This document shows positions 53,935-64,000 of a stretch of 64,000 nucleotides of DNA, piece by piece (within the stretch, counting starts at the first letter, position 1; every line of letters begins with the position of its first letter). Location: positions 123,913,927-123,977,926 of the forward strand of contig CM068367.1 of NCBI GenBank assembly GCA_034769895.1. Direction: 5' to 3'. Source of the stretch: Magicicada septendecula (taxonomy: Eukaryota > Arthropoda > Insecta > Hemiptera > Cicadidae). A program made the translations under genes and the position numbers. The notes below the pieces were generated by a model. It saw only the letters and a list, made by a program, of their open reading frames with translations. It did no database searches and was not told the origin of the DNA.

Positions 53935-56900
53935 TTGTGTTCCTTAATTCATCATGTAAATCATATCTCTTTTCTTTCAGTTCTTCTTTACTGAATTTTT
54001 CTTGGATACTGGCAAACATAATGCTAATGTTAAAAAATATTCAAATGTAATTGACTACACGATGTGACATACCAGTATAGTCTGTGTTTGGTACATGAAT
54101 AACTAAAGCTTGTGACATCACAGACAAGTCTAGTGTTATTTCCCAAGTGTTATATGCATTCCATAATAGACAGTTGTTATTTGTAATTGAGTTGATTATT
54201 TTATAACCTTATAACATTGTTAGATATTATATTTTGTAAGATTTATTATCAAAGAGTATCTACATTCATATTTAATTGTGTTTTTTTTTTTTAATAAGAT
54301 AGTGATTCCATAACGGAGTGTCACAGCTATCATGAAAGTATCATGGGATTCTGAAAAATGTTGACATTAAAGCATTGACACAGAAATATTGTTAAGAAAT
54401 AGTCTTTATAATGAGATACCATACTTTACATAATCTAATGATCAGACTGTAGATTGTTCTGATTAAACATTTAGATGTCTTCAAACTTTATTATAAAAAA
54501 TGCAAATTTAGACTACTAATATTCAGTTGTACTGTAACATTTCAAACAATTTTGAGAGGATGCCAATTTCGGGATCATTGATCAAAGTTTATATGCCCCT
54601 CTTAAAAAACTTAAGAACAATATTAACTGGCCAGAATAATGTCTATATGAAAATTAATAAAAAAAGACAAGACTTTTCCACTACTAATAAACTGAAGTAT
54701 GAAGTTATTAAAAAAGAGACTGTAGTTTAAGGAACTTTTAACTGTGTACAAATAAGACATGCAGATTTTTAAAATGATTAAATTGTCAAAGTGCTGTTTA
54801 GGAAACAAGTAAACAACAAATGTCTTTATCACTTGTGAAAGTCAGGGTACAAAAAAAAAAAAATGTTTTCAGGGTACATGTTAAATGAAAGGTTAAGAAA
54901 CATTTTTAAAACTGAAAGTCTTATAACTGTTTGTGACAAAAGTAGAAACCAGACACAAATGAACTGCAACAGTAAAGCACTGAAAAGGATCTCTGAACTT
55001 TTGCGACTAATTTGGCTATTATTTCTGTGAAATAATAACAGAACATTGTATTTTAAATAAGTTGATGGTAACAAAAATAACAAGAATAAAAGGTAAATTA
55101 TATTATATTATGGAATAAAAATGTGCAATTATAATTGTGTGTAGTTAGAAAATAAATTAAAATTGTAAATAATATTATTTCTATTTGTAACTTTCAATTA
55201 ATATCTTACAGGGTACAATGTGTTTGTTATCTGTTGTACTTTGTAGTTCAGTTCCCTGTTAATGCCTGGTAAAATTTAAAACTTATATTTTATTCCATAT
55301 ACAATCCCTTATGTAAACTTGTTTATACAATACAATTCCATAAACTTATTTTAACAAAAAAAAAAAACATTTCTTGCTTGTCTACAGCAATGAGTGAACA
55401 ACTGTATGGAAAATCAAATTTCATAAGTAACATGCTAAAATAGTCAAATATCCTTGTTGAAAACTATTAAGTTACCGTATCTGTTTTGTGTTTCATATAC
55501 TAAAATGATAAAAGTATGTATAAAATAATAATATTATTAAAATGAAATAAAATTTCTTAAAACAACACTTCCATGTTTTAAGTAAATTAAAAAATTACTA
55601 TTCAGTAAGTAGTTAATCAAAAAAACCACTGAAGTCATTATTTGGATCTGTCAACAGAACTTCCCCATGTGACATTGGTAAGACTGGTAACTGTGTATTA
55701 TTAATCTTCTCTGTACATTATATTTTATTTATATACATTGTCCAATATAACCAGAATTTTTTGGAACTCTTATTTTTTCCTTCTAACTCCATGTTTTTGT
55801 TTTTTATCAATTTTTAAAATATTTTCCTCTTTTTAGTGAAAAAGTTTTTGTCTTGTACTAAATCCATGTTTTCTCTTGTAACTCAGTCTTATTGTCTAAT
55901 AGTAATGATAACTGCGTGTTAATCTTCTTCTACTCATTGTCTCTAATTTGGCTGAGAACATATTTAAAAAATCAGGTGCAAAGAATCTCCCATCTTTTCT
56001 TTCGTCATCTAACGCTCCACTGCGTACTAATTATGGTAGTAAAATTGGGTTATAACGAAGTGCAATTTTTCTCTTCTCTGTCAAGGCTTTGGCCTCATAA
56101 CCAGTGCTGTGTCTACTACTTTTGTCATTTCTGAGATCGACACTGCCTTCAGAAATTGCTTTTAAAGCAGCAGTTTATTATTCATCCAGTCTTCATTAAA
56201 AAGAAAAAAAACAAATTGATGAACAGATAAAAGAATTAACTCATAATCTAGAAGCAATTGTATTTGACTGACAAATGAGTGTTACGAGTACTTGTATAAC
56301 TTGTAAAAAGCAAACTGCCATATGTCCTTCAGTAGCTGTACATACAAGTTAAGAATATAATGTGTAGTGTTCCAGGAATGCTATGTAAAAATAGAATAAT
56401 CTGTTGTTTTCTATTTACAAAATTTGTATGTTTTCTATTGTATCAAAAGTGTAAGTTACAAGTGTCATATGTGGATTTAAAGATACGATTCTAAGGAATA
56501 CAGTGGTTTACACAACAGCATAGTGCAAGGTCCACCCAATTCTTATATGCTGTTTTGGGGAAATAAGAAAAAGTAAATTTTGTATATGACTTCAAAAACA
56601 TAGTGAGCAAGAAAGATTATTATTTTTTGGTCTGGTGAAAATTGTTGGTGAGAAAGTTATAGCCAAAAGGTAGAATTTGATTTTTTGTTTTAAAAACCTT
56701 TTGATGTGACTGCATGTTTTCTCACAATGATGAGATAATTATGAAGCAAAAGTAGTTTGGAACGCTCCACTCAGACATCTTACAGTTCCTGAAGTTATAC
56801 TAATATACATGCTTACTATGTCAGTTATATGCCTTTTATGTTGATTACACTTGTACAAGCTATAATAACTGTACAATTTTATTGAACTGAGGCACTTATT

Positions 56901-59900
56901 TTTAGAAATTAATTAACCTAATTACCTAATTGTTAGTCGTATACCAGGCATCATCTGAAAACAAAGTATGTTTATCTGTAATGTGATATTTGTGAATATT
57001 ATTAATTGGTAATTTTGTGTACTTGTATAAGTGTATGCGTGTGGTGCATTTGTGCACATTCATGGATGTTTTTATGAAATGTTTTCAGTGTACACTAACA
57101 TTGATTGAGTGAGTGAAAACTGGTTTCTCCCATACTAAAATATAAAATTGTTAGTATTTTAAATTGTATTGTATTTTAATTATTCATTATTGGTTTAATT
57201 TCAAAGAATGTGCATAAAAACAGTAGTTCATTACAAGCAAAAAACAAATCTTCACAGTAAATGGAGAGGTAAACCGATAATAAAGTATAGCAGCATTAAA
57301 GAATTATATGCAATTGTGTGACCACATTTGAAATATATTCATGACTTGCTTTCCTTTTCCAGAACATATTAGACACATTAAATAGAACACCTTATTTCTA
57401 CGTAGACCTGTATCAAGTGACAATTTTTTTGATGAAATTATTTTTCTTTTTTTTTCTTACCCATAAGCTGGTTTTATTATTTTGTATTTAACAGTACAAA
57501 CTTTCTCTTAAAATTATATTTTTATGTGTCCAGTAAAATTATATGAAAATAAAACATTACTTGTTCTATGAGCATGTGTTTAAATTGTTTCAAAGTCAGC
57601 AGTTATATGCATATAATTATCTTCAAAATGATAACTGTATTTGTTTCCTTATATAACAACAAATAGATACTACGACAGATCAGAATTTTTATTACGAACA
57701 GAAATTTTGGGTTACATGCAATTAGCTCATATAATTATGTAGCAAAGTTTAAATCATTGATAAGTTAAATTGATTTAAAAAAAGACATTTGTTGTCCATT
57801 CCATAGTCATAAAAGACTATTACATTCAGATCTGAATTGAACACAATTAAATAACTTGCTGCTGTTTTAGAAACTCTCATAGAAATTGTGTATTAATTAC
57901 TTTAGCCAACTTCTGGGTAAATTTGTAAATATGTGTCTTGATTTTGAAAATGTCGTATTAAAGTAAAAACAAAATTGCTTTGATAAAGACTTATGAATGA
58001 ATGATTGAATGAATGAGTGGCTGTTATGTTTACTTTTGTACATAAACAAGTATACATATATATGTGTAACAATCAAAATAATATAAACTACATTTATTAG
58101 GTATGCACTTCAATTTTTGAATAATATTTTAAAATGTTATAAGAATAATGAGTGTTGATTGTTTATGAATTAAAAGAAAAACAAATGAATTCATATTTTT
58201 ATATTTTAAATTTATGTTTTTAAAAAAGGTGTAGTGATAATTTACAACATTTAGGAGAAAATGTTGCTCTTCTCTAAGCTCAGAATTATTTTACAATACA
58301 TGTTTGTTTTAATATAATTTTTATGCCATGTGCTATTAAGGTTTCTATTTGAATTTATTCTTTTTATACAGAAAAAGTATCTTTACAGGAAAGTGGTTAT
58401 CTTTCCTTAAGAAGGACCACCATCCCAAAAAAGTCTACTCATAGTTTAATGTTTGTTACTATTTCCAGTTGAGGCTGAGTCCAGAAGGCCTGACTAAAAA
58501 ACATCTCATCAGTCCATTGTTCATTTTATAGCAATTTTCTGTAAAGCAAACCATTGCTGAAACTGAGCTGAAAATAAAACAAGTCTTTTCAAGTTAAGCC
58601 TAGCTGTGGGAAGTAATGTTTTTAACACTTTTTTATAGAATGTCTTTCTATGAAGAAAGCCTACGTTTATGTTACAAAAATAAGTATAGACTCAAATATA
58701 TTTCACATAAATCAGTGTGTTTCCCAAGTATGTAATTGTTGGTAGTTGTAGGTATTTAAATATTATAACATCAGCAGAAAATGACATTTCTAATAAGTAA
58801 TTAATTTTTTTACTTATAAATAGAAGTATGATTATTTTCATATAGCATTAGTCAACATACAGCGTAAATAGCATTCAAGATATTTATAGCTTTTTTGTAT
58901 GTATATCACATTTTCAATGGATATACATTTTGTTACTATTATTGTTAATCATATCATAGTAAGTGTGTAAGTGTAAATTATTATTATAATGATTTAAGAA
59001 CATTAAGTCACAAAAATTATGTTTACTGTAATGGGAACACACATTTTATCCCCTTTTCTGTAATAGTTGATGTGTGGTCGAGTTGTTCCCCTCTATGGTA
59101 ATGTGATTCATTTCCTGTCTCTCACATATATATACATATATGTTTTTAAGTATAAAAAAAACATGTATCGTTTTTCTAAAAGATGAGAGAAAACTGTTGT
59201 ACAGTTCGTATTTTAATTTGTGTATATATAATTTTAAATTAAATTAAAAGAGTTTAATTGTTTTAGAAGTTTTATTAACATCTTAAATTGTTACCATCCA
59301 TCCATCATTCACATAGTGCAATATTGCTTTGCTAACCAAAAGTTCTAACCACTTTTCTACAAAACATTGGAATTGGTGAATCCACAGTTAGCATAAGGTT
59401 AAGGGAATCTGAACAAAGAAACAAGTCATAATTATTTAAACAAAAACCCAACTACTGAAAACACTGTAAAAGTTCCTATATTCTTATAGGATGAATAAAA
59501 TTTATGAAGAACACAGAATACCAATAGAATAACTGTTAGGCTTTACAGTGACATGAATATTACAGTATAGATCTCAAGGTGTCGATGACAAGGCTTTACA
59601 GTATAGATCTCACACAATTATTATACACAACTTTTTCTTCCCTCTCTTAAAAACAAAAAAAAATCAATTCTGTTGTCATGGCAGCCACAAAGTCAGCTGC
59701 AACAAAACAAATGAACAGACCACCTAACCATAATCAAATATACATCATTGCATACTTTGCATAGTTGGGTACTAATTTCATAAAACTTTTTGGTACTTTC
59801 CCAATAAACATACCTACACTTGTTTTCAATATTTCAATTATACAATTATTGGCATTGATATGTAGTGAATATTGCATATAATTTTTGATAGATAATAGAA

Positions 59901-60522
59901 AAGGTGAAAATTTATCTGTGTATGTTATAAAATAGCTTGTTAACGATTGCAATCATTTTTCATTGCTACGTTTTTTACAAACAATGATTCTAGCAGTAAT
60001 ATAGCTCTGATGTTTACCTGTGATGCTAGACGTTAATGTTGTTAGGATTACATGCATGCTAAAAGTACACATGGTAACCAGTATGCCTTTAAAACAATAC
60101 TCACTTTTTATAAAAACAACGTAAAAAAACAGCTTGAGGTAAGACTTCAATAAATAAATTGTTTGTTATTATACATGTCTCCCTGTTGGTGGCAGACCTC
60201 AGTTTTCTTGATTATAACTAGATCATATTGTGATAAAACTGTGGGTGATAGAAAAAACTAAGTCCATATATGGATTCAGCACGTCAAAAACGATAAGAAT
60301 CAGCTATAAGTATTTTAAAAGTTCAAAAAAATTTTTTTTTGTCCTGTGTTATTATTACTGAAAATAAATATTTTCTGGTTAAAATAAAGGATCTATTCAA
60401 ATTACTAAAAACTGAACTCCAATGGTAAGCACGGGTGTACACTCTACTTATACTCTTGCATGTAAGGGTTGTAACCTCTCTACTATAAGACACATTTGCA
60501 TGCACACACACACACACACACA

Positions 60523-60556
<34 letters not shown>

Positions 60557-60650
60557 ACAATTCTTATAAATCATATTGTGCACAGTACAACATAAACCAC
60601 ACAGTATTTACATGTAAAGCTGTACTTTGTTCCTATTACACAAATTTCTG
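53935..60650. other. AT-rich intergenic DNA, no gene seen
   Basis: Uniformly AT-rich, with short homopolymer runs and scattered polyadenylation-like hexamers. No protein blocks, terminal repeats or RNA genes were recognised. Confidence 0.5.
60501..60554. repeat. Compound (CA)n(CT)n microsatellite
   Basis: About 12 CA units followed by about 14 CT units. Confidence 0.95.
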
Positions 60651-60653
60651 TGG

Positions 60654-60736
60654 TTAAAATTCAACTGAAGAACGCCAATTTCTATGTACATAGTTCTCCA
60701 GTATGACTCCTCTCCAATGTGTACGTGATGTTCTAC
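60654..60736 (-). CDS. Candidate terminal exon of an unidentified minus-strand gene
   Basis: On the minus strand TTTCAG (acceptor at 60737-60738) precedes a frame reading RTSRTHWRGVILENYVHRNW and ending SSVEF at a TAA (60654-60656). Its composition is less AT-rich than the surroundings and the acceptor is good. I do not recognise the protein, and the exon is short enough to be chance. Confidence 0.25.
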
Positions 60737-60739
60737 CTG

Positions 60740-61346
60740 AAATCACAACAATGACAAAACTTTAATAACTATAATAAAGGGCTTCTATTTATTACAAAAA
60801 GTAACACATTAGTTCATACAATACAAAAATAACATGGATATGAACAGCCGTATTTTACTAGTACCATTATGAAATTCGTTTATGTTAAGTTATAAAAGAC
60901 AAAGGGAAAATATGTAACTTGTAAATTATAATAAAATTAAAAATCTATGTTCATTAACATATTATTTAAGCATTCTACTTGCTGTAAAGCAAATGATATT
61001 AATTGCTTAACAGAAATGGAATGGTGCACATTAATTTAAAATTATTTTTTAGATGTTTTCATTTTGTGACAATTGACAGTTTTTTCATTGTTGAAAACTA
61101 GGAAGTATAACCATAATGTGAATACCAAAAGAGACACAAAATGCACCAGTAAGGGTAAAAGACAAATACACATATAATGACATAAAACAAATATAAAGTG
61201 TAAAGGGGAATGATAACAACTGTGGGAAAGAGATAAGTCAAGGCAATTCACTAGTAATCTACTTTTAGTAAAATAATAATACCCACTAAATGTACGAAAT
61301 AATAGACATACCGCTTATCAAATATAATGGTAACTTCAACATTATA
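60740..61346. other. AT-rich spacer
   Basis: Nothing recognised between the candidate exon and the mariner element. Confidence 0.5.
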
Positions 61347-61348
61347 TA

Positions 61349-62289
61349 CGAGGGCTATTTGTTTTCAACCTCCGATAGGCCAATAAACAGACACATGAAT
61401 GACATCAATAATTTTATTATATGCAAAAGTTTCATACATATGTAAACTACTTTTCCACATAGTCACCACCATTGTTGAGAGACTTATCATAGCAAGGCAC
61501 CAACTTTTCTATGCTCATGTTATAGAACGTTCGCTCCTTAGTAGTCAGCCAATCTGCCACACTGGACTTTAACTCATCATTGGAGTCAAACCGCTGCCCA
61601 CCTAACCACTTTTTCAAGTCGGTGAACAAATGGTAGTCACTTGGTAGCAAGTCTGGGCTATAAGGTGGGTGATCAAGGACTTCCCAACCAAATTCATGAA
61701 GCAGGTTTTGTGTGAGTGCAGCTGCGTGAGGTCGTGCATTTTTTCGAAACCCACCGAGCACAGAGTTTCCTATACCCAAGCTTCTGAGTAAGAATATCAT
61801 AAAGAGCAGACCTAGAAATTTCAGAAAAATCAGCAGAAAGTTCAGTAATTGTGAAACGACGGCACTCTTGAACCATCCTGTCTACCCTTTCAACAACATC
61901 ATGAGTAGCCACGGACTTTCTTCCTTGCCCTCCTTCATCATGAACATCAATTCACCCTTCTTTAACTTTTTGACACCATTCCCGAATTGAACCATCACTC
62001 ATCACATTTTCTCCATTCACATTACACAACCTTCGATGAATTTCTGCAGCACTGTGACCTTCAGCATGAAGAAATCTAATAACAGACCGAATCTCACACT
62101 TGGAGGCAATTTCAATTGTAGTTGCCATAATTAAACTGTTGTCACCACAGTAATAGACAAAATAACTATAAAACCAGTGGTTATAGGTTAGAACAAAGCC
62201 TCAAAAACATTATCAATAATCACATTGTTGCTATGACAACAGAACCAGGTTTGCCAACTCACCGGAGGTTGAAAAAAAAATAGCCCTCG
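61349..62289 (-). mobile_element. mariner-type DNA transposon, internally deleted
   Basis: The left end CGAGGGCTATTTG and right end AAATAGCCCTCG are inverted repeats continuing to CAACCTCCG/CGGAGGTTG, flanked by TA at 61347-61348 and 62290-62291. Length 941 bp against about 1.3 kb for intact mariners, matching loss of the central transposase region. Confidence 0.92.
61447..62128 (-). pseudogene. mariner transposase, broken
   Basis: ATG at 62128. The helix-turn-helix region reads CEIRSVIRFLHAEGHSAAEI and DGSIREWCQKVKEG, followed by a TGA. The frame resumes (HDEGGQGRK, VVERVDRMVQ, ALYDILTQKLGYRKLCARWV) and then jumps, across a deletion and frameshift near 61760, to the C-terminal half NARPHAAALTQNLL and DHPPYSPDLLPSDYHLF. 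The first catalytic Asp region (usually GDETW) is deleted. The second position reads KNARPH where mariners have DNARPH, and the last Asp (SPDLLPSD) remains. Inactive. Confidence 0.9.
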
Positions 62290-62291
62290 TA

Positions 62292-62860
62292 CTATGCAGA
62301 TGACACAGTTCTTATAGCTAGTAATAAAAGACACTGTTTTGTGACAGTTTTGTAATAGTTTTTAAAGGGAAATGGTTCATTATTATGATGTTTACAATAA
62401 ACAAGATTAATCAAATTATTATTAAAAAACTTTAAAAATGCCCATTTTTCTGGTACTGATAGTTTTGTGATATAGTGACACTGAAAGTGTTAAAGAAATT
62501 CATTTATTTGATATAGTGAACTTGGTGGATGTTACAGGTATGTACAAAACTTAAGAAAAATTATTCTACTATAACACTGTTTTGTTTCTTTTTTTTTCAA
62601 TTCCATTTCCTATAGCATTCTTAAGACACTATTAAACAACACCCTACAACACCAACATTGTCCTCTACAGATCAGTCCTCATTGCCGCTTGTTCACTTTA
62701 TACTCCTGCCAATGTTCCATATGTCACCAAACTTACAGCACATTAGTAATTTTTTTTTAATACATGATAATATATTTCTTCATTTTAAAGTAAGCTTTAA
62801 TATCAATTTTTAGCCATACCTTTGTCTTATGGAGAGAATAATAATGTCCACAAAAGCACG
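62292..62860. other. AT-rich spacer
   Basis: Nothing recognised between the mariner and the LINE fragment. Confidence 0.5.
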
Positions 62861-62863
62861 AAG

Positions 62864-63060
62864 AGAACTAAAATGGGCATTACTAATATTAACATTATTT
62901 GCTATTCTGATGATGCCATACTTATAGTTGAGACCAAAGATGCTCTGCAAAGGTTTCTGTACAAATTTAAAAATGCATATAAACAACATAACATGGTGCA
63001 CTCTATAGCTAAGGCTAAAGCAATGACTACTACTACAAATGATACCAAAGTAGAAAATGG
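62864..63060 (+). pseudogene. LINE reverse transcriptase active-site fragment
   Basis: The + strand frame reads NINIICYSDDAILIVETKDA then LQRFLYKFKNAYKQHNM. This is the Y-x-DD active-site segment of a LINE RT with the second Tyr/Ala changed (YSDD). Only this block is recognisable. It lies in a continuous frame to 63133. Confidence 0.6.
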
Positions 63061-63133
63061 AAGTCAACTATTTAGAGTAACAAAGCTTTGGTTCAATAAG
63101 CAGCCAGATAATAAAAGCAAACACAGGGAGTAA

Positions 63134-63420
63134 GGACGTTACAAATTCTGGAACAATTTACAAATTGGAACAAATTCCATAATTTTTTTTTATTTGGAAA
63201 AGAAAGCAAAGATATGTACACGTACAATGACACCTATCCTGACAGATGGAGTAGACACAAGACAAGAAACCATGATGTTAACTTATAGATGTCTACCAAA
63301 ATAATCTTTAATAAGCATATATATCTTACAAATCCGTTACCTTCATCGGGTTCCAGATTCTCACGTGAACTCATTACCTATAAGTGATTTAGGGTTACAT
63401 GTTATTAATAAACTCAACTG
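63134..63420. other. AT-rich spacer before SINE
   Basis: No feature recognised. Confidence 0.5.
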
Positions 63421-63435
63421 TCATTGCATTTGTTA

Positions 63436-63709
63436 TAATATAAAATAAACCTCTGCTCAACAGTCCGTTAAGGACCAAGGCGTACCGCACGGCTTTTGTG
63501 TTAGTGTGACGGTGGTATGGCTAGTACTACGCACCACCAGCCGCTAGTTGCGGTATTCACAGCCAGGAGGCGGCGCTGTTATCTCAGCAGCGCCTACTCA
63601 GTTTGCCTCACGACGCTGAGTGCACGCCATACGGAACCTCCGCCGGGAATTGAACCTGGGACCACGAGCGCATCAATTGCCCACGTTAGCCACTAGACCA
63701 CCTGGAGGC
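63436..63709 (-). mobile_element. tRNA-derived SINE with perfect 15-bp target duplication
   Basis: The minus strand from 63709 begins with a tRNA-like head: GCCTCC, A box TGGTCTAGTGGCTAACG, B box GGTTCAATTCC (63646-63656) and closing GGAGG. A GC-rich body of about 190 bp and an AT-rich tail near 63436-63450 follow. Direct repeats TCATTGCATTTGTTA at 63421-63435 and 63710-63724 are identical. The perfect duplication and intact pol III boxes indicate a recent insertion. Confidence 0.9.
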
Positions 63710-63724
63710 TCATTGCATTTGTTA

Positions 63725-64000
63725 ATCAACTCAATTTTTTATTTAACCTTCTTTATACTCTTTTTGAATTTACTTGCTTTCCATTTTACTGCTCAAACTA
63801 TTACTGTTTCTTTTAATTACTTTTTTCTTTTAAAAATACAAAAAACAACCATTTACTTTAACATTGCTTCACTTATTCTAATAACTAGTTTAAATAAGGC
63901 AACCCAGCATTTGCTCATTTATACCTGCCATTCATACTTTTTTAACCCCTTTTATAATTAGAGATCTCTTTTTCCCTATTACATAACTTTTATTTTTGTA
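63725..64000. other. AT-rich window end
   Basis: No feature recognised. Confidence 0.5.

Noticed and set aside
63620-63709. Functional tRNA gene
   Set aside because: The A and B boxes belong to a longer unit with a target duplication and AT-rich tail, so it is a SINE; a proper cloverleaf with a 7-bp acceptor stem was not evident.

Overview
This is AT-rich, intron-rich animal nuclear DNA, most likely from an insect with a large, transposon-dense genome. Support for this comes from long introns with clean GT..AG borders, many microsatellites, and several transposon types common in arthropods (hAT, mariner, Ty3/gypsy, LINE, Penelope-like and a tRNA-derived SINE). I cannot name the species. There is no bacterial, organellar or CRISPR content.

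The one clear host gene lies on the + strand from 963 to 48438. It is the C-terminal 514 codons of a leishmanolysin-like metallopeptidase (M8 family; LMLN/invadolysin) in nine coding exons. The N-terminal exons lie before the window. Reading frame and phase are preserved across all eight introns. The zinc motif HEILH, the distal His (LTHWEK), the Met-turn (EAMTG), the Cys-rich C-terminal region and a hydrophobic C-terminal tail are all visible.

Intron 5 of the visible part (17266-38844, 21.6 kb) holds a three-level transposon nest whose joins can be read to the base. An 18.5 kb hAT element (17610-36143, 8-bp duplication ATCCTGCA) has received two insertions: a 1,972-bp CACTG-ended element (19063-21034, duplication TAA), and a 14.0 kb Ty3/gypsy-like LTR retrotransposon (21639-35657, duplication ATAT) with two 3,201-bp LTRs. 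Every coding sequence in the nest runs antisense to the host gene. The retrotransposon has a coiled-coil Gag, a full protease-RT-RNase H-integrase Pol, a TTTAAAC -1 frameshift heptamer in the gag/pol overlap, one in-frame stop in each gene, and a coding-type minisatellite after pol.

Other introns and the 3' flank contain decayed LINE reverse transcriptases (2126-3200, 8540-9776, 12000-12190, 47140-47460, 62864-63060), Penelope-like RT remnants (41150-43450 and inside 51789-53929), a Tigger/pogo-like relic (44070-45020), small inverted-repeat elements (42854, 46655, 51014), an internally deleted mariner (61349-62289) and a fresh tRNA-derived SINE with a 15-bp duplication (63436-63709). From 48.8 to 60.6 kb I find only AT-rich DNA and repeats. 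A short candidate terminal exon of an unidentified minus-strand gene sits at 60654-60736.
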